The notes beneath the pieces were generated by a model. It saw only the letters and a list, made by a program, of their open reading frames with translations. It did no database searches and was not told the DNA's origin. The position numbers were made by a program, and so were the translations under genes. Shown here piece after piece: positions 53,810 through 63,911 of a stretch of DNA of 64,000 bases. Each line of letters begins with the position of its first letter. Within the stretch, counting starts at the first letter, position 1. This stretch comes from Myxosarcina sp. GI1 (GTDB lineage Bacteria; Cyanobacteriota; Cyanobacteriia; Cyanobacteriales; Xenococcaceae): positions 205,411 through 269,410 of the forward strand of contig NZ_JRFE01000026.1 in the NCBI RefSeq assembly GCF_000756305.1. The letters run 5' to 3'.

Positions 53810-54050
53810 CCGACATTCCGCAGGTAATTAGCTCAAAGAAATAATTAATTGAATTTACTTGATTTTAGCTCGTATGCAGCGATTGGCTTCGCCAGTGCCA
53901 AAGGCAATCGCACTTCACAAATTAAACTCAGCAAGAAAGGCGATCGCGCTTCTAGTAATTAATTGTCTGAAATAACTGTATAACAAGTATTTATAGATGA
54001 TTTTTAGCCAATTAATTATTGAGAAACAAAATTTATGTGCGGAATGTCGG
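53810..54050. mobile_element. MITE-like element with 13-bp terminal inverted repeats
   Basis: CCGACATTCCGCA (53810-53822) and its exact complement TGCGGAATGTCGG (54038-54050) bound a 241-bp non-coding segment. GTAAAA directly abuts both ends, a plausible 6-bp target duplication. A second perfect inverted pair, AATAATTAATTG (53840-53851) and CAATTAATTATT (54009-54020), lies inside, and a third GCGATTG/CAATCGC (53879-53911) occupies the middle. No transposase frame exists, so it would be mobilised in trans. The AAAGGTAAAA-rich flank makes the duplication less certain. Confidence 0.68.
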
Positions 54051-54122
54051 GTAAAAGGTTTTAATTTCCAAGGAACATTTAACAAGATTAGATTATTTAA
54101 CGAGATAATAGTTGATTTGGTA

Positions 54123-56204
<2,082 letters not shown>

Positions 56205-56316
56205 TTAAAGTTTTTAGTTTAAATATATAAACAAAACTCTATAATTAACCAACAATTCATACTAGAATACAAAAAAACAAATCTCCAGCGACTAACCTAG
56301 CGTCAATGCAAATAAG

Positions 56317-56781
56317 GTGACTCAGAGGCAGCCGAACACCAGATTTACAATAGCATCTTCAAAGGTTGAATTAGCCCAAACTTATTATGGTCTATTAGAA
56401 CTGCATCCTGCTGCTTCTAACATCGCCATACGCCGTAGCTATCGTCAGTTAAGCAAAAAATATCATCCCGACACGACTAAATTACCCCTCGATGTTGCCA
56501 AAGCTAAATTTCAGCAACTCAATGAAGCTTACGCTACTTTAAGCAATCCTCAAAGGCGATCGCTTTACGATTTAGAAATTGGTTATTCACGCTTCAATGT
56601 AATTCAACCAAACTGGGATTCAACTTCAGAAACAGTAGGCAAAAGTGCCTATTTAGATCCTACAGATCGCCCTCTTTCGGCTGGTGAGGTTTTTGTTTTG
56701 GTACTTCTAGGTTTTACGTTTGTGGGGTGTCTGTTGTTAGTAGTAGCGATCGCTTACTGGCGAGGTGAGCTTCCTGGCTGA
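56317..56781 (+). CDS. J-domain protein with C-terminal membrane anchor
   Basis: A GTG start gives 154 residues. The J domain (about 22-88) has 'TYYGLLELHPAASNIAIRRSYRQLSKKYHPDTT' in consecutive helices with the HPD motif, and 'FQQLNEAYATLSNPQRRSLYD' closes it. A C-terminal helix 'FVLVLLGFTFVGCLLLVVAI' should anchor it in a membrane with the J domain facing the cytoplasm. It would stimulate a DnaK ATPase at the membrane. The DUF3143 gene 49 bp downstream is its usual cyanobacterial neighbour. Confidence 0.9.
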   Translation: MTQRQPNTRFTIASSKVELAQTYYGLLELHPAASNIAIRRSYRQLSKKYHPDTTKLPLDVAKAKFQQLNEAYATLSNPQRRSLYDLEIGYSRFNVIQPNWDSTSETVGKSAYLDPTDRPLSAGEVFVLVLLGFTFVGCLLLVVAIAYWRGELPG

Positions 56782-56830
56782 AACCAGCTCGATCTTTGTA
56801 TAATTGTCTAGCTGGCAAAATGTTTGAATT

Positions 56831-57103
56831 ATGGAATTACCCCAATCTGATACACCTCTATACAATCATTCTTTACCGACTATCGAACAATGGTTGAGCG
56901 ATCGCGGATGTCGGCAAGATCGGGAAAATCTTCACTGTTGGTATATTGAAAAACCAGCCTGGAAAGCCGAAATTTGTCTGGATATTGAAGAACTAGTAGT
57001 ATGTTACCTCGAAGCAGGAGAGGGCGAGCAGGATATCAATCGTTCGTTTAAATATTCTCTCAGTCGTCAAGATATCGAAGATGCAGTATTTTCTGGACCG
57101 TAA
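56831..57103 (+). CDS. DUF3143 family protein
   Basis: A 90-residue acidic protein, 'LPSDTPLYNHSLPTIEQWL'-like at the start, 'WKAEICLDIEELVVCYLE' in the middle and 'FKYSLSRQDIEDAVFSGP' at the end, all of which match the small cyanobacterial DUF3143 family. It has no known function. Its conserved pairing with the J-domain gene suggests a shared chaperone-related role, which is inference. Confidence 0.86.
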   Translation: MELPQSDTPLYNHSLPTIEQWLSDRGCRQDRENLHCWYIEKPAWKAEICLDIEELVVCYLEAGEGEQDINRSFKYSLSRQDIEDAVFSGP

Positions 57104-57302
57104 ATATTGAGAGGTAATTTAAATAATTCCGAAATGTTTGAGTGTACGAGCGAAATATTGAGCGAACATTTGTTGTTTTTTTCGACTTATTTGTTCTATT
57201 TTTCAATTTCTTACAAAATAAGCTCCATTAGATTAAAAAATTATAGTGCAGCATGAGCGATCGAATCTCAAATACATACCGCTATTAACGAAAACAACAA
57301 TT

Positions 57303-58163
57303 TTACAAACTATACAAACGTTTCTTATTCATAATTAAAGATTGAAAACCATTGTGCTGAAAATACTCTCGCCATTCTTCAGCAACAGCTAATTCTAAAT
57401 ATTTTTCAGGATATAAATCGATCGCCCGTTCCAAATAAGTAATCGCCCAATTAGTTTTCTTTAACTCTCGATAACAACAAGCCAAACGATAACAAACCCG
57501 ATCCGAATTAGAAGTAGTAGCCAAAGCACGATCGTAACAGGCGATCGCATCGAAAAAACGGTTTGATTGTTCTAGAATAGTTCCTTTGCGATACCAAGCC
57601 CAAAAATCATTAGGTCTAATAGTCAAAGCGCGGTCGTATTCATCCAAAGCCAAGACTAATTTACCCCACTGATGAAAAGCTTCAGCCTGACGATAGTAAC
57701 TCCAGAAATCATCAGGACGTAACTCTAATGCTTGCTGATAATAAGCAATCGCTTTTTCATAATTAGCCTGTTCGCGCCAGGCTTCGCCCAAACGATAAAT
57801 TGTCCAATAATCATTTGGATGAGTATTTAAAGCTTTTTCAAAACAGATAATTGCTTTTTCGCTAACACCTAATTCATGAAAATAAATACATCCCTGCTGA
57901 TACCACGCCCAATAGTTATGAGGTTTGATAGTTGCTGCCCGATGATAATTGTCTACCGCTCCTTGATAATCACCCAACTTTTCTAAAACTACCCCTTTGC
58001 GATACCATGCCCAATAGTCATGAGGATGATATTCTAAAGCGCGATCGTAACTGACTAAAGCTTCTTGATAAAAACCTCGTTCGCGTAAAGTATTGCCTTG
58101 CTGATACCATCCTTGATAATTATCGGGTCTACACTCTAGAGGTTTAAACATTGTCTTAGCCAT
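57303..58163 (-). CDS. TPR protein with WAWYRKG-type repeats
   Basis: A 286-residue protein made of about seven TPR units with an unusually regular aromatic signature: 'PDNYQGWYQQGNTLRE', 'PHDYWAWYRKGVVLEK', 'PHNYWAWYQQGCIYF', 'PNDYWTIYRLGEAWR', 'PDDFWSYYRQAEAFH', 'PNDFWAWYRKGTILEQ'. The conserved D-(Y/F)-W-A-W-Y stack makes an aromatic groove for peptide or partner binding. There is no signal peptide. The repeats are similar enough to have expanded by recent duplication. Partner unknown. Confidence 0.9.
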   Translation of the reverse strand: MAKTMFKPLECRPDNYQGWYQQGNTLRERGFYQEALVSYDRALEYHPHDYWAWYRKGVVLEKLGDYQGAVDNYHRAATIKPHNYWAWYQQGCIYFHELGVSEKAIICFEKALNTHPNDYWTIYRLGEAWREQANYEKAIAYYQQALELRPDDFWSYYRQAEAFHQWGKLVLALDEYDRALTIRPNDFWAWYRKGTILEQSNRFFDAIACYDRALATTSNSDRVCYRLACCYRELKKTNWAITYLERAIDLYPEKYLELAVAEEWREYFQHNGFQSLIMNKKRLYSL

Positions 58164-58211
58164 AGTTAGAGGTTTAAATATTCACGCTAATTTTAAAATT
58201 AAAAACTTCCC

Positions 58212-59429
58212 ATGCTCAAAAGCGATTTATTAATTTATCGACATAGTGGAGATACTATAGTACCTAAAAAGTTAGCGATCGATAACTACACTATAGCTTT
58301 AGCTGAAGCTGCGATCGCCTGTTTTCAAAACTGTGTGGGTAAAACCCAGGGCGAATTAGATCGACAATTGCTCGAACTAGAAGGAGAAAGCCCCGATTAT
58401 CGAGTTAAAAGAGGTCTAGCACATTTATTACGCAACAGCTTCTCTACTTTTGAAATTATAAGTCCTCTCGAACCACAAATTCTGAGGAAGCAAGTATTTT
58501 CCGAAGCAGCAAAGACAGCAACTCTGCCTCGTAATCGCAGTCAAACAATCGAAACTATCGCTCATACTCTAACTGGAGAACTAAAACGAATTGTATCGCG
58601 TCAGGAAATAGAAGCGGGTTTATATGCCGACCTACAAGAAAATCGAATTTTAACCCAATTCGAGCCTCCCGTTGCCGAAGCTTTATTGCATCGCTACAAT
58701 CTCTCGCAAGTACAGGGAATCTTCTATCGTGCTAGCAACGTAGTTATCAATGCCTACCGCAACGATCCAGGAGAGTACAAACTACTATTTCGCTATTTAA
58801 AGTTATTTCAGTTGATGGCATACATTGAAGGCGATGCCGATACTGGCTTTACTTTAACTATCGACGGTCCAGCCAGCTTATTTAAAGCCAGCACTCGTTA
58901 TGGTTTGGCACTAGCAAAAATGATTCCTGCTTTGCTACACGTTAGTAAATGGAGTCTGCAAGCCAAACTACAAAACCGCGACCCTTATTCAGGCAACGTT
59001 AAAACGGGTAAATTTTTTTTAGCAAGCGATCGCTGCGGTTTGGTAACGCACTATCCTCCCGGGAAACCCTACGATAGTATGCTAGAAGCCTCGTTTGCCA
59101 AAAGCTGGGCAAAAACTAATACCGAATGGCGACTAGAAAGAGAAGTAGATCTCATTCCCCTACCTGGTAGCGTCATGATTCCCGATTTTCGTTTGGTGCA
59201 TCCCGACGGCAGAGATTTTTTATTAGAAATAGTTGGTTATTGGCGACCAGAATATTTAAGAAAAAAATTCTATCAGGTAAACAATGCCGATGCCGATAAT
59301 ATAATATTGGCTATTTCCGAACGACTCAATTTAGAAAAGGCAGGAGTTAAATTCACCAATCTACCCCATCAAGTCATTTGGTTTAAAAGCAAGCTACAAG
59401 CACAAGCAGTTTTAAAAGTTCTAGATTGA
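58212..59429 (+). CDS. DUF790 nuclease-like protein (Bax1-type)
   Basis: A 405-residue protein of the DUF790 family, related to archaeal Bax1, the nuclease partner of the XPB helicase. The N-terminal domain begins 'LLIYRHSGDTIVPKKLAI'. The C-terminal nuclease core contains 'MIPDFRLVHPDGRDFLLEIVGYWRPEYL' in consecutive strands: Asp in PDF and Glu-x-Val fit a PD-(D/E)xK active site. The usual neighbour, an XPB-like helicase, is absent from this window. A hairpin with U-run follows the stop. Confidence 0.87.
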   Translation: MLKSDLLIYRHSGDTIVPKKLAIDNYTIALAEAAIACFQNCVGKTQGELDRQLLELEGESPDYRVKRGLAHLLRNSFSTFEIISPLEPQILRKQVFSEAAKTATLPRNRSQTIETIAHTLTGELKRIVSRQEIEAGLYADLQENRILTQFEPPVAEALLHRYNLSQVQGIFYRASNVVINAYRNDPGEYKLLFRYLKLFQLMAYIEGDADTGFTLTIDGPASLFKASTRYGLALAKMIPALLHVSKWSLQAKLQNRDPYSGNVKTGKFFLASDRCGLVTHYPPGKPYDSMLEASFAKSWAKTNTEWRLEREVDLIPLPGSVMIPDFRLVHPDGRDFLLEIVGYWRPEYLRKKFYQVNNADADNIILAISERLNLEKAGVKFTNLPHQVIWFKSKLQAQAVLKVLD

Positions 59430-59432
59430 GAG

Positions 59433-59467
59433 CAGAAAAAAAAGTTTGTACCAACTTTTTCTGTTTT
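59433..59467 (+). terminator. Terminator after the DUF790 gene
   Basis: CAGAAAAA...AGTT pairs with AACT TTTTCTG around a six-base loop, with a few unpaired A, and is followed by TTTT. It ends the DUF790 transcript and also lies at the 3' side of the convergent S2P gene. Confidence 0.55.
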
Positions 59468-59513
59468 CCATTGAGTAAATAAAGTAACTTTCTACTCTCC
59501 TAAAGCCTTATTT

Positions 59514-60992
59514 TTACATACTCAACCAACCCGCCACAGTACCTGGTAAAGGAAGAATCGCAATAACAAAGAGAGCCAAAGCAAGTAAACCCAAGGCATC
59601 ACGCCAATTATTAAGCTGAGTAACATCATTTAAAGCTGGCTGGTCGATTAAAGGAATGAACCATAAAACAATTGCCCAAATCCAAAAATAAGGATGAACT
59701 AAAGCAAATAAGAGCGCTAAAATACGGGTAATTTGTCCGATCGCAATTGCGGTTCTTTGTCCGAATACGGCATGAGCTATATGTCCCCCATCTAATTGTC
59801 CGATCGGCATTAAGTTAATCGTCGTAAATAGCAAACCAATACAGCCAGCGGCAGCTAAAGGATGAAGCTCGACTCCCATTCCTGCTTGCAGGGGATTGCC
59901 CAAACTAAATTTAGCCAGCAAACTCAATAACAGAGACATACGGGGATCGAAAGCCGCAAAACTAAATTCGGTTGAATCTTCAAGTGTTGTTACTGTAGAT
60001 AGAGAAAGCCCCCAGATTAAAATTACTACAGTTAAAATAAAGCTGCAAATCGAGCCGAGAATGGCAACGTCAAATAGAGCTTGTCGATTGGGAATGGGCG
60101 ATTTTTTTTGTGTAAATGCACCCAGAGTACCCAGACTAAAATTATCAAAAAAGAAAGAGGGAAAAGGAATAAAATAAGGCAATGACGTGCGAATTTGATA
60201 GTGATTAGCCGTAAAATAATTGCACAGTTCTCTAACTCCCAAAATCAGCATTAGTGGTAAACTGTATGCCAATCCAGGTACTAGTAAATTGAGATTATCG
60301 GAAATTTCTTCTGGAGATACCTCCCCAATGCTAGCTCCAGCTAATGTAGCAGTAGCCAAAGTAAGCAAAAACATACCAATGGCAAGGGCAAAATTGTTAT
60401 CTTGCCGCAATTCTTTTTGAGCCTGGGGGTTTGGTACTAAGGCAAAAAATGGTTTGCCGCGAAAACTCTCTTGAAAAATCAGAAAAAAGCGATCGCCAAA
60501 AGCCTGCTCGATATTATTTTTTATTTCCGCGTAGGCTTTTTCTGGTATAGTTTTGAGTTTTCCCCGACAAAATATAGCTTGAGGTCGATTGTCGATGTTT
60601 TGCAGATAGTATATGTTCCAAGGAAAACAGTTGCGTAAAGTTGCTTCTTCCTGACGGTCGATCAAACGTGGAGGAGAAGGTTTTTGTACCGATTTAGCCA
60701 TTGTAGTGTTAGGTTGTTCTTGAGTTGTGGTAGTTGTAGCTTTTGCTGGTTTTCCTCTCTGCACTAGCCAACCATACAAAATAGGACAAATAATCAGAGG
60801 AAATAAAAAGATTGCCAAAGGCAAAGGTTGCTCTGTTCCAAAAGCAAAAGTCCAGGCAGTCCAAATAAAAGCAGGAAGCATCAGAACCAACCAACACAGC
60901 CATATAGGTGTGTTAGTTACATCCTTCAGGCTTCGTCTAACCATAAAATAAGCTAGTAAGCTAAGTACAATTAAAATTAACCAAAGTTTCAT
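59514..60992 (-). CDS. Site-2 protease homologue (EGY/Slr0643-like) lacking HExxH
   Basis: The ATG at 60992 gives 492 residues; a TTG three codons upstream was rejected. There are two N-terminal helices, a cytoplasmic ferredoxin-like segment (~110-190) and six or more membrane helices. The S2P core is recognisable: 'SLPYFIPFPSFFFDNFSLGT' and 'INLMPIGQLDGGHIAHAVFG' (the NPDG-like third-ligand region). The expected HELGHY in the preceding helix reads RELCNY (Arg254, Asn258), so both zinc histidines are missing. It is probably a catalytically dead pseudoprotease, comparable in principle to plant EGY3. Confidence 0.86.
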   Translation of the reverse strand: MKLWLILIVLSLLAYFMVRRSLKDVTNTPIWLCWLVLMLPAFIWTAWTFAFGTEQPLPLAIFLFPLIICPILYGWLVQRGKPAKATTTTTQEQPNTTMAKSVQKPSPPRLIDRQEEATLRNCFPWNIYYLQNIDNRPQAIFCRGKLKTIPEKAYAEIKNNIEQAFGDRFFLIFQESFRGKPFFALVPNPQAQKELRQDNNFALAIGMFLLTLATATLAGASIGEVSPEEISDNLNLLVPGLAYSLPLMLILGVRELCNYFTANHYQIRTSLPYFIPFPSFFFDNFSLGTLGAFTQKKSPIPNRQALFDVAILGSICSFILTVVILIWGLSLSTVTTLEDSTEFSFAAFDPRMSLLLSLLAKFSLGNPLQAGMGVELHPLAAAGCIGLLFTTINLMPIGQLDGGHIAHAVFGQRTAIAIGQITRILALLFALVHPYFWIWAIVLWFIPLIDQPALNDVTQLNNWRDALGLLALALFVIAILPLPGTVAGWLSM

Positions 60993-61135
60993 AAAAAGCA
61001 ATCTGAATTTTTAAAAATATTTCATTTTTGACACCAAGAAAATCTCGGTGAAATTGAATTTAATCTTAAATTTATGACTAAAAACTAAATATATTGAAAA
61101 CAATTAGACAATTTAAATAACATCACAATTTAAGA

Positions 61136-61834
61136 ATGCCCCAAAAGTCTACAGAAATTAATGCTAATAACAGTAATACCAAACTTCCCCGTCTTGTTTT
61201 GCCAGGAATATACGCCTTTGCTCCCAATCGAGATACATTAGGTGGAACTGCTTACTTTATTGTAGATAAAAGCGGTAATGTTCTTCTCGACTCTCCTGCC
61301 TGGAATGAGAATCATCAACATTTTTTAACAACACACGGCGGTGTTCGCTGGTGGATTTTTAGCCATAGAGGAGGCATAGGCAAAGGTGTTCGGCAAATAC
61401 AAGAAACATTAAAGTGTGAAATTATATTACAAGAACAAGAAGCTTATCTGTTACCAGAAGTAAAAGTTAGTTCGTTTAATGAAGAGCTAGCTTTAAGTTC
61501 CGATGGTAACTTAATTTGGACTCCCGGGCATTCTCCTGGTAGTAGCTGTTTGTATCTAAATAAGCAAGACGGTGTTTTATTTTCTGGCAGACATCTATTG
61601 CCTGAATCGCCAGAAACAATCAAACCACTACTAACGGCTAAAACATTTCATTGGTGGCGACAGATAAAAAGCGTTGCTAAATTACGCGATCGCTTTTCTG
61701 CTGACACTTTACAATATATACTCCCTGGAGCAAACACGGGTTATTTGAGGGGTAAAGGCTATATCGATAATGCCTATGAAAAACTAGTAGCCTTAGATTT
61801 AGCGGCTTTAAAAACCTGCCAACAAACAAGTTGA
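61136..61834 (+). CDS. Metallo-beta-lactamase-fold protein with degenerate metal motif
   Basis: A 232-residue MBL-fold protein: 'RDTLGGTAYFIVDKSGNVLLDSPAW' in consecutive strands, 'WWIFSHRGGIGKGVRQIQ' at the motif B position (HxHxDH expected, one His kept), 'LIWTPGHSPGSSCLYLNKQDG' (motif C His) and 'VLFSGRHLLPE' (motif D). Loss of the HxHxDH cluster makes two-metal hydrolysis unlikely, though related cyanobacterial proteins show the same change. Function unknown. It is convergent with hisIE. Confidence 0.78.
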   Translation: MPQKSTEINANNSNTKLPRLVLPGIYAFAPNRDTLGGTAYFIVDKSGNVLLDSPAWNENHQHFLTTHGGVRWWIFSHRGGIGKGVRQIQETLKCEIILQEQEAYLLPEVKVSSFNEELALSSDGNLIWTPGHSPGSSCLYLNKQDGVLFSGRHLLPESPETIKPLLTAKTFHWWRQIKSVAKLRDRFSADTLQYILPGANTGYLRGKGYIDNAYEKLVALDLAALKTCQQTS

Positions 61835-61854
61835 AGCTATTGCTGAGTTAGATT

Positions 61855-61877
61855 GCGATTGATAAATTAACAATCGC
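61855..61877. terminator. Hairpin between convergent MBL-fold and hisIE genes
   Basis: GCGATTG and CAATCGC form a perfect 7-bp stem with a nine-base A/T loop in the short convergent gap. Without a strong U-run on either side it is a possible bidirectional terminator. Confidence 0.45.
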
Positions 61878-61892
61878 TACGAAAACTACTCT

Positions 61893-62621
61893 CTACTTTC
61901 TCCTCGACTGTAACTGGCGATAGACATCGCGGATATCTACCTGATGGTAAGCTAAAGCAACTAAAACATGGTAGAACAAGTCGGCAACTTCTGAGGCGAT
62001 CGCACCTTTTTCGTCATCTTTACAAGCCATTACTACTTCTGCGCTTTCTTCGCCAATTTTTTTGAGAATTTTGTTATCACCCCCCTCTAATAACTTACAC
62101 GTATAAGACTCTGGCGAAGGATTAGCGGCGCGATCGCTAATAACGCGATAGATTTCTGACAGGGTGTCGGCTGGTGGTGCGGCTTTGGTGGGTCGAATTG
62201 GGGAGGACGCGAGTAAAGAGGTTTCCTCGTTACTTCTAGCCGTCCGTGATGCTCCATCTGCAATAGGAGACGCAGTGTTTTCACTGCTGTCTACCTGATG
62301 AAAACAGCTTCGTTCCCCCGTATGACAGGCAACATCGCCAATTTGTTCAACGGTAATTAGTAAAGTATCGCTATCGCAGTCGTAACGTAGCGACCGTACT
62401 TTTTGAATATGTCCCGAAGTCGCGCCTTTGTGCCACAATTCTTGTCGCGAGCGACTCCAGTACCAAGTTTCGCCAGTTTCTAAAGTTTTTTGCAGAGATT
62501 CACGGTTCATCCATGCCATCATCAATACCGTACCGTCTAAGTAATCTTGAGCGATCGCGGGAACTAAGCCTTTTTCGTTGTAGCGAATGCGATCTAGAGG
62601 AATGCTGGATTTGAAAGACAT
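61893..62621 (-). CDS. hisIE: Bifunctional phosphoribosyl-AMP cyclohydrolase / phosphoribosyl-ATP pyrophosphatase
   Basis: A 242-residue fusion for steps 2 and 3 of histidine biosynthesis. HisI (about 1-110) has '[20 protein letters not shown]', '[11 protein letters not shown]' and '[11 protein letters not shown]' with the zinc Cys/His. HisE (about 152-242) has '[20 protein letters not shown]' and '[16 protein letters not shown]'. The linker at about 110-151 is a 42-residue Ser/Ala/Pro-rich low-complexity segment, longer than usual. Its DNA contains palindromes GCAGTG/CACTGC (62272-62287) and GAGG/CCTC (62218-62228), which suggests a repeat inserted in frame. Confidence 0.95.
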   Translation of the reverse strand: MSFKSSIPLDRIRYNEKGLVPAIAQDYLDGTVLMMAWMNRESLQKTLETGETWYWSRSRQELWHKGATSGHIQKVRSLRYDCDSDTLLITVEQIGDVACHTGERSCFHQVDSSENTASPIADGASRTARSNEETSLLASSPIRPTKAAPPADTLSEIYRVISDRAANPSPESYTCKLLEGGDNKILKKIGEESAEVVMACKDDEKGAIASEVADLFYHVLVALAYHQVDIRDVYRQLQSRRK

Positions 62622-62766
62622 GATGTTAAACGGTAATTATCTCTATTTTTAAAGTTGTATTTTCTCATGTTAAGAATACCAAATCCGCTTTTTCAATCCG
62701 AGCAAAGGTATCTCAATGACTTATTATTAAAAAGTGTAAACCAGATTCAAAAAGGACATAAGACTT

Positions 62767-63201
62767 ATGGCTTTAGAAGTTGGAACAACTGCGCCTGATT
62801 TTACTACTATCGATGATGAAGGAAACAGCGTTTCTTTAGCCGATTTTAAAGGCAAAACCGTAGTGCTTTACTTTTATCCTAAAGACGATACCCCAGGCTG
62901 TACCAAACAGGCTCAAAGCTTTCGCGATAATATCAGTCAGTACCAGGATAAAGACGTAGTAGTTTTAGGAGTAAGTGCCGATGATCGGGCATCTCACAAA
63001 AAGTTTAAGGAAAAATATGGTTTACCTTTTACCTTACTAGTAGATAGCGATAAAAAAATTATCCAAGCCTATGATGTCGATGGTGGCGGATATGCCAAGC
63101 GCGTTACCTATATTATCGACGGCGAAGGCAAGATCGCTCATGTGGACAGTAACGTTAACACTAGTACCCATGCTGGCGATATTTTGGCAAGCATGAGTTA
63201 G
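62767..63201 (+). CDS. bcp: Peroxiredoxin, BCP/PrxQ type, without the usual resolving Cys
   Basis: A 144-residue thioredoxin-fold peroxidase. The peroxidatic Cys lies in 'YPKDDTPGCTKQAQSFRD', the family signature. In most BCP/PrxQ proteins a second Cys follows five residues later (CTxxAC); here that position is Gln, and no other Cys is visible, so the enzyme is 1-Cys in type and must be recycled by an external thiol. 'VVLGVSADDRASHKKFKEKYGLPF' is conserved. It is followed by a strong terminator. Confidence 0.93.
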   Translation: MALEVGTTAPDFTTIDDEGNSVSLADFKGKTVVLYFYPKDDTPGCTKQAQSFRDNISQYQDKDVVVLGVSADDRASHKKFKEKYGLPFTLLVDSDKKIIQAYDVDGGGYAKRVTYIIDGEGKIAHVDSNVNTSTHAGDILASMS

Positions 63202-63237
63202 AGCTAACATTTTTGTTTAATTTACACTCAAAGTATA

Positions 63238-63266
63238 AGCATAGTATTTTTTACTATGCTTTTTTA
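63238..63266 (+). terminator. Rho-independent terminator of bcp
   Basis: AGCATAGTA and TACTATGCT form a perfect 9-bp stem with a five-T loop, followed by TTTTT, 37 bp after the bcp stop. Confidence 0.92.
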
Positions 63267-63305
63267 CTAAGAAGTTATCGAGATATAGATTTTGCTCTAC
63301 ATTGT

Positions 63306-63608
63306 TTATTTATCGATCGCGATCGTTTCGTTATAGACATGACCTTCATTAGAGATAATTGCTGCTTCAAACTCCGAACTACTTATCATGTTTTTAAATT
63401 TCTGGGTCGATCGCATTGCTTGTAGATCTGCTTCGCTTTCCCAATAGGCGATTGCTGTAACTCGCTTGCCATCGCTGCTTTTAAGTAAGTTAGCAGAAAT
63501 AAAACCCGATCGAGAGCTTACTACTTCCTGATAAACTTGCTGAATATTTTGTAGAGCTTGAGTTTGATTTTGTGGCGAAACTGTAAAAACATTTACCAGA
63601 GTTATCAT
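63306..63608 (-). CDS. Antibiotic biosynthesis monooxygenase (ABM) domain protein
   Basis: A 100-residue ferredoxin-like ABM protein: 'MITLVNVFTVSPQNQTQALQ' (first strand and helix), 'GFISANLLKSSDGKRVTAIAYWESEADLQ' (central strands and Trp) and 'FEAAIISNEGHVYNETIAI' at the end. Members form dimers and act as cofactor-free monooxygenases or as unknown-function proteins. No biosynthetic neighbours exist, so the role is open. Confidence 0.82.
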   Translation of the reverse strand: MITLVNVFTVSPQNQTQALQNIQQVYQEVVSSRSGFISANLLKSSDGKRVTAIAYWESEADLQAMRSTQKFKNMISSSEFEAAIISNEGHVYNETIAIDK

Positions 63609-63911
63609 AATTCAAAATAATTAAGAGAACCAGAAAAATAAAATATAATCTCGTACATTGAAAAGTCTATCCTGAAGTTACGTCCAAGGTAGAGTAGTCT
63701 TTTACAGACTATGGCAGGAGCCTCGAACCCGTTTTGCAAACTCTTTGTAATTGGGGAGAAAAACATCTCGAACGAGAAGCATCACAGTAATTTTGTCCTA
63801 ATGCCAAGATTATTTAATACCATCCATAAACACACCCGATCGCTTTATTCACTCGCAAAACTGTAAGATTTACTTAACACTTGCAGTTATTTACACGAGG
63901 CAACTAGATTT
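63609..63911. other. Intergenic, no gene seen
   Basis: This 303-bp stretch between divergent genes has no supported frame. It should contain promoters for the ABM-domain gene and the gene starting at 63912. GAGG 11 bases before the 63912 ATG may be the ribosome-binding site. Confidence 0.5.
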
